The position numbers were made by a program, and so were the translations under genes. From contig NZ_CP192292.1 of assembly GCF_050596425.1 (NCBI RefSeq), positions 1,860,001 through 1,924,000 of the forward strand: 64,000 nucleotides of DNA. The letters run 5' to 3'. The stretch is from G963665925 sp050596425 (GTDB lineage Bacteria; Bacillota; Clostridia; Peptostreptococcales; Acidaminobacteraceae). Under the pieces are notes generated by a model, which was given only the letters and a program-made list of their open reading frames with translations, did no database searches and had not been told where the DNA came from. Positions within the stretch are counted from its first letter, which is position 1. Every line of letters starts with the position of its first letter. Positions 1 to 8,403 of this stretch are shown piece after piece.

Positions 1-1
1 G

Positions 2-1867
2 TGGTTTACCTATAAATTGTTGGCTGATGAGTATTTCTATGAAGGCGATGCCTATTTGGCCTTAACAAACTACCTCATGTCCCTTGATATTATTAAATCC
101 TTGACCTTTAGTATTCCAGAAGGTCAAAGGGAAAATTATTTGTTGTATGATGAATCAAAAATTGAGTTGAAATCAAAGATCAATGCCATAAGAAGAAAAA
201 TAGATGGACGTAGATCTTCTGATGAAAAACTGTTGATGCATGAACTGGAAACATTGTCAGTTGAAGATTATTTTGACTTGTCAGCCATACAAGGTCTCTA
301 CTATAATGATGTCTTCCTTGAAAAAATTCATGCTATATACAGTGAAAAGTATAGTATGAATCTTTCGACCCTAGATGACCTTATTTATCAGCTTAAAAGA
401 GACGAAAGGCAAAGCATTCGCTATACCCTCATTCACTGTATCCAGACAGCTATAGCTGATAACGGTTGCGTGTATATCACAGACTCCAATTCAAAAATTG
501 TTGAAGTGGTGACCAGTGATGAAAACTATATAGCCCCTGATATTAAACGTTTGATCTCTCAATTGGGACCAGACCGAGAGGGCATATTAATCAATAGTTT
601 TGAAGGCAATGGATTGAGCTACCTGCTCAGTGAGCAGCAAAAGGCCATCATCCTTATACCTGTCATCGCCCATGACAACGACACATCAAAACGTCGACGC
701 ATTGATGATTACGAGGATGAGACCCTGCAAGGTTATTTGTACTTGGAGTCCAATCAAGTTTTCAATAGATTCAGCCCTGTGATCTTCAAGAAGCTCAAAC
801 GACTCACCAGCATGCTGAGTCTAATGATTGACAACCTCAATATTAAGAAGTTGTCTTCCGTGGATGAGCTGACAGGGGTTTACTTGAGAAAGTATATTGA
901 AGATAAGTTTTCTGCTCAGTTGATTCACACCCGTCAGTCCAGTGGCAGACTGTCAGTTATTATGTGCGACATAGACAAATTTAAATCTATAAATGACAGG
1001 TATGGTCATAGAAAAGGTGACGAAATTCTTAAATTAATTGGGTATCATCTGAATATGAACTTACGTGAAACAGATCTGGTGGGGCGTTATGGGGGCGAAG
1101 AGTTTATTATTGTCCTACCCAACACCGGGGATGAAGAGGCCTATGTTGTATCAGAAAAAATAAGAAAAGCCATCGAAGGGTCAACCCCATTAAACGATGA
1201 TGAACCCGTTACCTTAAGTTTGGGTGTGGCAACATATCCCGATCATGGTTTAACCGAGGAAGAACTTATTGAAAAAGCGGATCAGGCCCTTTACCATTCA
1301 AAAAACGCTGGAAGAAACAAGACCACCCTGTGGAATGCCCATATTGGTGAAGAAAGATCAAGATTTGATAAACTTGCCGGTATTTTAACAGGCAACATCT
1401 CCAATGATACCAGAAATATTCAAGCCATGGTGGACGTTTTAGAACTGTTGAGATCACCTTCATCAAAAGATGATAAAATATTCAGCGTGCTCACCACTCT
1501 CATAGACATAACCCAGGCCACTAATGGCGCTATTTTAGAAATAGAGAATGGGGAAGTTCGCCATGTTTATGCCAGAGAAAAAGGATATGATGACTGGCAA
1601 GCTATGGAGCTGGATATGGATCTTATAAGCAGATACATGGACAGAGATGCGGGCGACTATTTCATCAACTGGAGTAAGGTTGCTGAACTAAACAGCTTAG
1701 GTGGAAAACCAAACTGGAAGTCAATAATAATTATGCCACTGCGTGAAAATCAGAAGACCAAGGGAATGATTCTGTTAAGTGTTCCAATTTCTATAAAGGA
1801 ATTCGATTTTAGTGCATTTAATTTTGTGGATTCCATAAGTGGTGTCGTGATGAAAATAATTGGTTAG
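2..1867 (+). CDS. GAF-GGDEF-GAF diguanylate cyclase (5' partial)
   Basis: Makes c-di-GMP from two GTP. The frame is open to the left window edge, so the N-terminus is missing; residues here are counted from the TTG at 17. Residues about 1-110 are helical and TPR-like, about 125-275 look like a GAF domain, and about 283-440 form a GGDEF domain with active-site GGEEF at 359-363. An RETD at 350-353 is the RxxD inhibitory I-site, so product inhibition is expected. About 480-616 look like a second GAF domain. GAF on both sides of GGDEF is less usual than an N-terminal sensor alone. The missing part could be a kinase or ATPase-TPR module, as in some large signalling proteins; that is a guess. The LacI-type gene follows 26 bases downstream, possibly co-transcribed. 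The GGDEF call is firm, the GAF calls moderate. Confidence 0.9.
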   Translation, partial: WFTYKLLADEYFYEGDAYLALTNYLMSLDIIKSLTFSIPEGQRENYLLYDESKIELKSKINAIRRKIDGRRSSDEKLLMHELETLSVEDYFDLSAIQGLYYNDVFLEKIHAIYSEKYSMNLSTLDDLIYQLKRDERQSIRYTLIHCIQTAIADNGCVYITDSNSKIVEVVTSDENYIAPDIKRLISQLGPDREGILINSFEGNGLSYLLSEQQKAIILIPVIAHDNDTSKRRRIDDYEDETLQGYLYLESNQVFNRFSPVIFKKLKRLTSMLSLMIDNLNIKKLSSVDELTGVYLRKYIEDKFSAQLIHTRQSSGRLSVIMCDIDKFKSINDRYGHRKGDEILKLIGYHLNMNLRETDLVGRYGGEEFIIVLPNTGDEEAYVVSEKIRKAIEGSTPLNDDEPVTLSLGVATYPDHGLTEEELIEKADQALYHSKNAGRNKTTLWNAHIGEERSRFDKLAGILTGNISNDTRNIQAMVDVLELLRSPSSKDDKIFSVLTTLIDITQATNGAILEIENGEVRHVYAREKGYDDWQAMELDMDLISRYMDRDAGDYFINWSKVAELNSLGGKPNWKSIIIMPLRENQKTKGMILLSVPISIKEFDFSAFNFVDSISGVVMKIIG

Positions 1868-1893
1868 TGTAGATAAAATAGAGAAGGCGAGTG

Positions 1894-2907
1894 ATGAAAA
1901 TGTCAGTAACGATTAAAGATGTTGCGAAGAAAGCTAATGTATCAATTTCAACGGTTTCGCGAGTTATTAACGATTCAAAACCCGTGAGTGATGAAATTAA
2001 AAAAAGGGTCCTAGAGGTTATCCGAGAAACTGGTTATACGCCAAACCCTGTGGCGCGAAGCCTGGTTATGAAAAAGAGCCGTACAATCGGTGTTATCGTT
2101 CCTGATATTGCATCATCATATGTTGGGGAAGTGCTTAATGCCATGGAGGAAATTGCCAAGGCTTATGGTTACGAAATCATTCTATGTAATTCTTATGGTG
2201 AAAAAGAACAAGAACTGAAGTACCTCAACCTACTGAACTCAAAGCAGGTTGAAGGGATCATATTTATAACTTATCAACTCACTGAGGAACATAAGAATTT
2301 TATTGACATAAATAAGATGCCAGTTGTCATGGTCAATAGAAAAACTCAAGTGGATGATAATATTTATTCAGTAACAGTGGATCACTTTGATGCATCCTAC
2401 CAAATGACCAAGTATTTGATTGAACAAGGTCATAAGAAAATTGCCCTTATTCGAAATGGTACAACAAAAGAAATATTTGGAATAGACCAGTTAAGTGGCT
2501 ATCAAAAAGCCTTGGAAGAAAACGACTTGGTCTATGATGAGACACTTGTGTATGATGGATACTTCCAAGCTGAAAAGGCCTATGAAGCTGTGCAGGAAAT
2601 GATTGATAGCGGCAACGTGCCATCGGCAATATTTGCTACAGCTGATGATATGGCTGTTGGGGCAATGAACGCCCTATATGACAATGGCTATAGAATTCCT
2701 GAAGACGTTTCCGTTGTTGGTTTTTATGACACGAAAATGTCCAGCCTCTTTAGACCAAAACTTACGACAATCAGACAGCCAATTTATGATATGGGAGCTG
2801 TTGCCATTAGACTTTTAATCAAGCTCATTAAAGGAGAAGCGGTTGAAAATAATATGGTTCTTCTGCCCCATGAACTCATAGTACGAGACAGTTGCAGTAA
2901 AAAATAA
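1894..2907 (+). CDS. LacI/GalR-family regulator, CcpA-like
   Basis: DNA-binding repressor/activator of the LacI family. The N-terminus carries the classic LacI helix-turn-helix (TIKDVAKKANVSISTVSR) and hinge helix (NPVARSLVMKKS), followed by a periplasmic-binding-protein-like effector domain ending near residue 337. Length and several stretches (KEQELKYLNLLNSKQVEGI; TTIRQPIYDMGAVAIRLL) resemble Bacillus CcpA more than sugar-specific LacI proteins, so a role in carbon catabolite control with HPr-Ser-P is plausible but not shown. I chose the ATG at 1894, preceded by GAGAAGGCGAG; GTG 1891 and ATG 1900 are alternatives. A dyad follows the stop codon. Confidence 0.88.
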   Translation: MKMSVTIKDVAKKANVSISTVSRVINDSKPVSDEIKKRVLEVIRETGYTPNPVARSLVMKKSRTIGVIVPDIASSYVGEVLNAMEEIAKAYGYEIILCNSYGEKEQELKYLNLLNSKQVEGIIFITYQLTEEHKNFIDINKMPVVMVNRKTQVDDNIYSVTVDHFDASYQMTKYLIEQGHKKIALIRNGTTKEIFGIDQLSGYQKALEENDLVYDETLVYDGYFQAEKAYEAVQEMIDSGNVPSAIFATADDMAVGAMNALYDNGYRIPEDVSVVGFYDTKMSSLFRPKLTTIRQPIYDMGAVAIRLLIKLIKGEAVENNMVLLPHELIVRDSCSKK

Positions 2908-2917
2908 AAATATAATA

Positions 2918-2967
2918 AATCTGTCCCCGCCCTGATGGTCGTTCTTTGAGATCATAGGGAGGGGATT
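2918..2967 (+). terminator. imperfect hairpin after the LacI gene
   Basis: An interrupted inverted repeat (arms TCCCCGCCCTGATGGTC and GATCATAGGGAGGGGA, loop of about 9 bases) flanked by AAAT and ATTT. It sits just after the LacI stop codon. The T-tract is short, so it may be a weak terminator or an attenuator ahead of the radical SAM gene. Confidence 0.45.
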
Positions 2968-3047
2968 TGCATGACTTATATGTTGATAAGTTTCCTTTGT
3001 TGCGATATTATATTTCATGTTGCAAGTATGGGAATAGGAGTAATTAA

Positions 3048-4901
3048 ATGATTATAAATGATTTTCTCCCTGTATCAAAAGCGGATATGGAGAGAATGGG
3101 ATGGGAAAGACCGGACTTTGTTCTTGTGAGTGGAGACGCTTATGTGGACCACCCAAGCTTCGGTGTGGCGGTTATTTCCCGTGTTTTGACAGATGCAGGC
3201 TATAAGGTTGCCATTTTGGCTCAACCGGACTGGACATCTGTAGAACCGTATAAAGAATTTGGACGACCAAGACTTGGATTTTTGGTAACAGCGGGAAATA
3301 TTGATTCAATGGTGAACCATTATTCTGTCAGCAAAAGAAGACGGGATAAGGAACTATACTCACCAGGTGGCGAGATGGGGCATAGACCCGACCGAGCAAC
3401 CATTGTGTACTCCAATATGATCCGAAGAGCCTATAAGAAGATGCCTATTATTATTGGTGGTGTCGAAGCCAGTCTAAGGCGATTTGCCCACTTTGACTAT
3501 TGGGATAATAAAGTGCGCCGATCTATTTTGGCAGACTCAGAAGCCAACCTCCTTGTATACGGGATGGCAGAGCAGCAAATTAGGGAAGTGGCAGATTGTA
3601 TGAACGATGGACTGGACATACAGTACATCCGTCATATTCCAGGCACAACATATATGGTTGATGATCCCAGCGAAGTTTATGAAGCAAAAGAAATTCCATC
3701 TTTTGAAGAGGTTTCTGAAAGCAAAATCGAATATGCGAAATGCTTCAAAATGCAGTATGATGAACAGGATCCCATCCGTGGAAAAACCCTGATTCAAAAA
3801 CATGGACGCCGGTATGTCGTTCAAAACCCGCCAGCTATGCCTCTTGAAAGAGAAAGGCTTGACTGGGTTTTTGAACTGTCCTACCAGAGAACCTACCATC
3901 CTATGTATGAAAAATCGGGTGGTATACCAGCCATTCGAGAAGTAAAAAACAGCATCATAAGTGAGAGAGGTTGTTTTGGAAACTGCTCATTTTGTGCTCT
4001 GGCCTTCCATCAAGGGCGAATTGTTCATAGCAGAAGCCATGAAAGTATTTTGAAAGAGGCGGAACAAATTGTAACCGATAAGGAATTTAAAGGTTACATT
4101 CATGATGTTGGAGGACCGACGGCTAACTTCAGAAATGCTGCATGTAAAAAGCAGCTCAAATTGGGTGCTTGTAAGGACCGGCAATGTTTATATCCAGAGC
4201 CTTGTCCCAATCTTGATGTAGACCATAGTGACTATTTGGCTCTTCTTAGGAAGTTGCGTAAAGTGCGTGGGGTAAAGAAAGTATTTGTGCGTTCGGGTCT
4301 GCGTTATGATTACATTATGGCAGATAAGGATGACACCTTTTTTAAAGAGCTCTGTGAACACCATGTAAGCGGACAGCTTAAGGTGGCTCCTGAGCACATT
4401 GACCCAAATGTACTTAGACATATGGGCAAGCCTGGACGTAAGGTCTACGATGCCTTTACGAAAAAGTATTTTAAAATATGCAAGGATCTTGGAAAAGAAC
4501 AGTACCTGGTGCCATATCTGATGTCATCACATCCTGGTTCAACGATGCGTTCAGCGGTTAAGCTGGCTGAGTACTTGAGGGATATTGGCTATCAGCCTGA
4601 ACAGGTACAGGATTTCTATCCAACACCTGGAACCCTTTCGACATGTATGTATTATACGGGTATTGACCCCATGACCATGCAAAATGTCTATGTTCCTAAA
4701 ACGGGTGAGGAAAAAGCCCTTCAGAGAGCCTTGCTTCAGTTCTCAAAACCATCCAATCGCAATAAGGTGAAAGATGCACTGAAGGCGGCTGGACGTGAAG
4801 ATCTCATTGGGTTTGGTGAAAAATCCCTTATACGCCCAGATAAGAAAACAACTTCACCACCGAGACATAGAAATAAGAAATCAAAGCGTAAAAGAAAGTA
4901 A
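3048..4901 (+). CDS. YgiQ-family radical SAM protein
   Basis: Full-length (617 aa) member of the YgiQ / UPF0313 radical SAM family, whose substrate is not known. The N-terminal domain (about 1-290) starts with the family-typical FLPVSKADMERMGWERPDFV and a B12-binding-like fold region. The radical SAM core holds the CxxxCxxC iron-sulfur motif at Cys309, Cys313 and Cys316 (GCFGNCSFC). The C-terminal tail from about 590 is very basic (KSKRKRK), which could bind nucleic acid. The start is ATG 3048 after AGGAG. It stands alone between hairpins. Family assignment is certain from the motif pattern; no reaction can be given. Confidence 0.93.
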   Translation: MIINDFLPVSKADMERMGWERPDFVLVSGDAYVDHPSFGVAVISRVLTDAGYKVAILAQPDWTSVEPYKEFGRPRLGFLVTAGNIDSMVNHYSVSKRRRDKELYSPGGEMGHRPDRATIVYSNMIRRAYKKMPIIIGGVEASLRRFAHFDYWDNKVRRSILADSEANLLVYGMAEQQIREVADCMNDGLDIQYIRHIPGTTYMVDDPSEVYEAKEIPSFEEVSESKIEYAKCFKMQYDEQDPIRGKTLIQKHGRRYVVQNPPAMPLERERLDWVFELSYQRTYHPMYEKSGGIPAIREVKNSIISERGCFGNCSFCALAFHQGRIVHSRSHESILKEAEQIVTDKEFKGYIHDVGGPTANFRNAACKKQLKLGACKDRQCLYPEPCPNLDVDHSDYLALLRKLRKVRGVKKVFVRSGLRYDYIMADKDDTFFKELCEHHVSGQLKVAPEHIDPNVLRHMGKPGRKVYDAFTKKYFKICKDLGKEQYLVPYLMSSHPGSTMRSAVKLAEYLRDIGYQPEQVQDFYPTPGTLSTCMYYTGIDPMTMQNVYVPKTGEEKALQRALLQFSKPSNRNKVKDALKAAGREDLIGFGEKSLIRPDKKTTSPPRHRNKKSKRKRK

Positions 4902-4918
4902 GCTTTTGAACTATAAGA

Positions 4919-4946
4919 AGCAGACTCTAATTGGTCTGGTTTTACT
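4919..4946 (+). terminator. weak terminator-like hairpin
   Basis: CAGAC and GTCTG arms around an 8-base loop followed by GTTTTAC, placed just after the YgiQ stop codon. The stem is short, so this is a weak call. A TATAAT box for the next gene lies about 15 bases further on, at roughly 4961. Confidence 0.35.
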
Positions 4947-5001
4947 GGTTCAAGTTAGGGTATAATCATAAGTGTAGATGAATATGTAAGGAGTAATAAA
5001 C

Positions 5002-5202
5002 GTGTTATCTAAAGAAAAAATGGCTAGAATTAACGAACTTGCAAATAAGAAAAAAAAAGAAGGTTTAACAGATGCTGAAAAAGTGGAGCAAAAGGCGCTA
5101 CGTGAAGAATATCTAAGTGTGTTCAGAAAAGGCTTCCGTCAGAGACTAGAAAACCTTGAAGTAACTTATGTAGAAGATTTAGAAGAGAACAAGAAGTCTT
5201 AG
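5002..5202 (+). CDS. DUF896 / YnzC-like small protein
   Basis: A 66-aa cytosolic protein of the DUF896 (UPF0291, YnzC-like) family common in Firmicutes. The family pattern is visible: KMARINELANKKKKEGLTDAEK, then an acidic/basic helical second half with LREEYLSVFRKGFRQRLE. Bacillus members have been linked to the SOS/LexA regulon by gene context, but no biochemical role is settled. The start is GTG 5002 after AAGGAG. CheW follows 13 bases downstream with its own strong Shine-Dalgarno, so the two are probably co-transcribed. Confidence 0.88.
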   Translation: MLSKEKMARINELANKKKKEGLTDAEKVEQKALREEYLSVFRKGFRQRLENLEVTYVEDLEENKKS

Positions 5203-5215
5203 AGGAGGGACAAGT

Positions 5216-5683
5216 ATGTCAGATCGACAGTATGTCATCTTTAAGTTGGGTGATGAAAAATACGGTGTAGAAATTTCAAATGTGGGCGGAATCACTGAGT
5301 TTTCATCTATCACTAAAGTACCAGACGCACCTGCGTATATTGAGGGTATTATCAATCTCAGAGGGGACATCATTCCTATCATCAACCTGAAGACAAGATT
5401 TAACATCGCATCGACTGCTGAAAATGCTGATCCAAGAATTATTGTATATAATACAAATGAACGAGATATTGGATTTGTTGTTGATGATGCTTCACAAGTG
5501 ATAAGACTTGAGGGCAAGGATATCGATCCGGCACCAGCCATTATTGCAGGCAAAGACCGCCAGTTTATTGCTGGTGTAGGTAAAAATGATGGCGAAATAA
5601 TTGTTCTGCTAGACTTTGAGAAAATTCTTTCAGAGGAAGAAACGGAAATGCTTGATGAGATGGACTTGGAAAAAGTCCAGTAA
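5216..5683 (+). CDS. cheW: CheW-type chemotaxis coupling protein
   Basis: A single CheW domain of 155 aa that couples chemoreceptors to CheA. Recognised from YVIFKLGDEKYGVEISNV, VPDAPAYIEGIINLRGDIIP and the late FVVDDASQVIRL segment, which together cover the two SH3-like subdomains. The length is typical. The start is ATG 5216 after GAGGAGG. There is no cheA, receptor or flagellar gene nearby, so this may be an orphan CheW serving receptors encoded elsewhere. A short acidic tail (SEEETEMLDEMDLEKVQ) follows the domain. Confidence 0.92.
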   Translation: MSDRQYVIFKLGDEKYGVEISNVGGITEFSSITKVPDAPAYIEGIINLRGDIIPIINLKTRFNIASTAENADPRIIVYNTNERDIGFVVDDASQVIRLEGKDIDPAPAIIAGKDRQFIAGVGKNDGEIIVLLDFEKILSEEETEMLDEMDLEKVQ

Positions 5684-6307
5684 TTGTATAAAATTCATAT
5701 TGCTAACTGAGTGACTTGTAAAATATCATTTAAGACCACTCACCATATCAAGTATAGATATTTGAGAATCAAACATTCTAAACTGGACATGGTGAAAAGA
5801 TGAATCTGTAATTTTGCAAACGCCTGAACTAGCTTATTCTAAGAGATGCGGTTGTCCTTTTAAAAGGCACGTATCTCTTTTTAATTGCCATATTTGAATA
5901 GGGCTCGAACTGTGCCTGAGCCATCCAATTAATCATCTATACAAGCATCAGTTCAATTAAAACGTCCTAGTTATTATACAAATCGTATATTAAGAGGCTT
6001 TGTCTTTTAAATGATTTTAAGTGGGTATCATTCTATAGACCTAGTTCACTTGTATAAATATCTAGTTTAAAATCACTATTTTACTTGAAGATGTTTCGTT
6101 ACTTTTACAGTTTTAATGGGAATGAAATAGGTTGTGTTATAATGGGTTTATTCAAAAACCGTAATAAGGCAGGACAAGCGAAATACAGGTCTTATTGTAT
6201 ATGTGACTTTAGTCCATAAATGTTTATGTTTCAACAGATTTGGACAACAAATAAGTAAACCTATGCTATAATAATAATACTGGAAGAAAATGTGCTGAGG
6301 TGGGAAA
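5684..6307 (+). other. 624-bp gap with RNA-like hairpins and two promoters
   Basis: No convincing ORF. After cheW there is a stem CACCATATC (5741-5749) / GACATGGTG (5786-5794, one mismatch) enclosing AGAAT/ATTCT, followed by the terminator at 5841-5884, so the cheW transcript ends in a structured tail or a separate small RNA. Further on are two extended -10 elements, TG-T-TATAAT (TATAAT 6138-6143) and TG-C-TATAAT (6267-6272); the second fits the degS start. The stretch 5885-6130 shows nothing I can name. Confidence 0.5.
5841..5884 (+). terminator. terminator downstream of cheW
   Basis: Arms AAGAGATGCG and CGTATCTCTT pair with one G-T wobble. The loop itself contains the self-complementary CCTTTTAAAAGG, and the hairpin is followed by a T run. 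It is a fair Rho-independent terminator about 160 bases after cheW. Confidence 0.65.
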
Positions 6308-7477
6308 TTGGATACTTTTGTAAGCCTGAAACAGCTGGATCAAATTTTAGATACAACTGTTGGAGCGATAGAAGAAGGTAAAAACGAAATATTTGATCTG
6401 TCTGAGAAGGCGCAAAAGGATATCATGTCTATTGACACGGAGTACACACTTTTGCAAGCACGCTTGAAAAATCTTATTCAAGAAGTAGATGATATCGAAG
6501 CTCTTGAGAAGAACAGTCGAAAAAAGCTAGCTGAACTCAGTAAGAAATTTGGATCATATTCAGAAGAACAGGTCCGTGAGGCCTATGAACAAGCACAAGA
6601 GTTGAGGGTGCGTTTGACCCTAAAGAAGCAAGAAGAAAAAGAACTTTTTATGATGCGATCGGCTCTGGAACAAAGGCTTCATGATGCAAAAGATGTTCGT
6701 GTAAAAGCTGAAAAACTGACTTCAAAAGTGAGTTTTGCGCTCGAATATTTAAAGTCAACAATGTCTGAGCAACTTGAAGATCTAAAGAATAAAAAAGATA
6801 TAGGCATTCGAATTATTCAAGCGCAAGAGAATGAACGTCAGAGAATGTCTAGGGAGATTCATGACGGTCCAGCTCAAATGATGGCAAATCTTGTCGTTAA
6901 AACCGAATATACAGAGCGTCTAATGGATAAAGATATGGAGTTGGCTCGAAAAGAAATGCAGTATCTTAAGGATAACCTTCGGGATAGCCTTAAAGCCACT
7001 CGGAAAATCATTTACGATTTGATGCCCATGTCTCTTGATGATCTTGGCCTAATTCCAACTATAAAAAAGTTGCTTGATGACCATGAGAGAAATCACAATG
7101 TCAGAATTACTTTTAGCCAAGAAATAGATTGTCAAATTATCATTCCGATTATTAATTTGACGATCTTCCGAATTATTCAAGAGGGATTCAACAACATTGC
7201 CAAGCATTCTAGGTGCAAGGCAGCGCATTTAGAGGTTAAAATCAACAGCAAGGAAATTTACATAAAAATAGATGACGATGGCGTTGGTTTTGATCCTTCA
7301 GAAATTGTGGGAAATGCAAGTGTTGACAGCGGTTTTGGATTATATAATATTAGAGAACGAATAGACTACTTAGAAGGTGAGTTCGAAGTTAAGAGCAAGC
7401 GTGGCAAAGGCACATTGCTTCTTGCAAGAATACCTTTGAAAGAAGGGGAGGTACGGGAGTATGGAAAAGAAGATTAA
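6308..7477 (+). CDS. degS: DegS-type cytoplasmic sensor histidine kinase
   Basis: Soluble sensor kinase of the DegS group, 389 aa with no membrane segment. Residues about 1-165 are a coiled-coil sensory region whose wording (EEQVREAYEQAQELRVRLT) closely follows Bacillus DegS. The HisKA_3 dimerisation domain has EIHDGPAQMMAN with phospho-acceptor His185, and a HATPase domain follows (ODD-type DDDGVGFDPSE and GFGLYNIRERIDYLEGE). The start is TTG 6308 with GAGGTGGG ahead; no better ATG exists. It overlaps degU by 17 bases, so the two are translationally coupled. In bacilli the pair governs the switch among motility, exoenzymes and biofilm; here the neighbouring cheW suits a motility link, which is inference. 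Confidence 0.92.
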   Translation: MDTFVSLKQLDQILDTTVGAIEEGKNEIFDLSEKAQKDIMSIDTEYTLLQARLKNLIQEVDDIEALEKNSRKKLAELSKKFGSYSEEQVREAYEQAQELRVRLTLKKQEEKELFMMRSALEQRLHDAKDVRVKAEKLTSKVSFALEYLKSTMSEQLEDLKNKKDIGIRIIQAQENERQRMSREIHDGPAQMMANLVVKTEYTERLMDKDMELARKEMQYLKDNLRDSLKATRKIIYDLMPMSLDDLGLIPTIKKLLDDHERNHNVRITFSQEIDCQIIIPIINLTIFRIIQEGFNNIAKHSRCKAAHLEVKINSKEIYIKIDDDGVGFDPSEIVGNASVDSGFGLYNIRERIDYLEGEFEVKSKRGKGTLLLARIPLKEGEVREYGKED

Positions 7478-8117
7478 AATTCTTATTGCTGACGATCACG
7501 CTTTAATGAGGCAAGGTCTGAAGCAACTACTGGAACTGGAAGATGATATTGTGGTGATTGGTGAAGCAGTGGATGGGCTTGATGTTGTTGAAAAAGTAAC
7601 AACACTTCAGCCTGATCTTGTCCTTCTCGATATCAATATGCCAAACATGAATGGCATGCAAGCTTTAAGAAAGATTAAAGAGCAAGGCAATAACACAAAA
7701 ATAATTATGCTTACAATTCATGACGAGCGAGAATACCTGCTTGAAACGATTAATTTGGGTGCTGATGGCTATGTCTTAAAAGACGCAGATGCCAATAGTC
7801 TGGTCAATGCCATCCGTACAGTTGATGGTGGGACAAATTACATTCATCCAACCTTGGCTTCAGAACTTGTTCGTGCATATAAGCGCAAGGACGAAGAGCC
7901 AGAGGAATCCAAGCGAAGCAATCTGACAAGAAGAGAATTTGAGGTTCTTTGTCTTATCTCAGAGGGCAATAATAATAAGGAAATTGCAGACAAGCTTTTC
8001 ATTAGTGAGAAGACAGTTAAGAATCACGTGTCTAACATTTTCAAGAAAATTCACGTTAACGATAGAACACAGGCGGCAATTTATGCCATTAAAAACAATT
8101 TAAAGCCGATTTCTTAG
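7461..8117 (+). CDS. degU: DegU-type NarL-family response regulator
   Basis: Two-domain response regulator, 218 aa. The receiver domain (1-120) shows the acidic pair D11-D12, phospho-acceptor Asp57 (LVLLDINMP) and the conserved Lys in YVLKDAD. The LuxR-type helix-turn-helix (about 150-210) reads LTRREFEVLCLISEGNNNKEIADKLFISEKTVKNHVSNIFKK in sections typical of DegU. Expected to be phosphorylated by the overlapping DegS and to bind DNA as a dimer. The operon ends with the hairpins at 8224-8303. Confidence 0.93.
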   Translation: MEKKIKILIADDHALMRQGLKQLLELEDDIVVIGEAVDGLDVVEKVTTLQPDLVLLDINMPNMNGMQALRKIKEQGNNTKIIMLTIHDEREYLLETINLGADGYVLKDADANSLVNAIRTVDGGTNYIHPTLASELVRAYKRKDEEPEESKRSNLTRREFEVLCLISEGNNNKEIADKLFISEKTVKNHVSNIFKKIHVNDRTQAAIYAIKNNLKPIS

Positions 8118-8223
8118 GAAATTTGCCTAATCGTTACGAAAAATTAAAATTATGACACTTTGATCGGAACATGGAAAAGGTTATCATTATATATGAGGTC
8201 TTTAGCGTTCCGAAATAAATGGT

Positions 8224-8262
8224 GAACCTTACCAATTTCGAATTTGAAATGGTTAAGTTGTT
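8224..8262 (+). repeat. inverted repeat in the degU trailer
   Basis: Arms AACCTTACCAATTTC and GAAATGGTTAAGTT pair with one bulge around GAATTT. It lies between the degU stop and the true terminator at 8280. It may be an operator or an RNA stability hairpin. Confidence 0.45.
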
Positions 8263-8275
8263 CAAATCATCAAAA

Positions 8276-8304
8276 TCGGCCCGCTGAATAAGCGGGTTTT
8301 TTTA
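8276..8304 (+). terminator. Rho-independent terminator of degS-degU
   Basis: Perfect 6-bp GC-rich stem CCCGCT / AGCGGG around GAATA, followed by seven T residues. Confidence 0.9.
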
Positions 8305-8403
8305 TTGAGCGTGATTTGCAAAAATATCATGTTTTATTGGCGAAATATGTGATTTTGCAGACATCTAATTGTAAGTGAAGCATTCGTTTGGAGGCATATC
8401 ATT

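Noticed and set aside
3537..3899. 120-aa minus-strand ORF inside the YgiQ gene
   Set aside because: It lies wholly within a strongly conserved coding gene on the other strand and has no ribosome site; likewise other antisense frames, for example 28806-29255 and 22327-22824.
5821..5884. c-di-GMP, purine or other riboswitch downstream of cheW
   Set aside because: I compared by eye with conserved cores of common riboswitches and found none; the position after a gene and the T-tailed hairpin fit a terminator.
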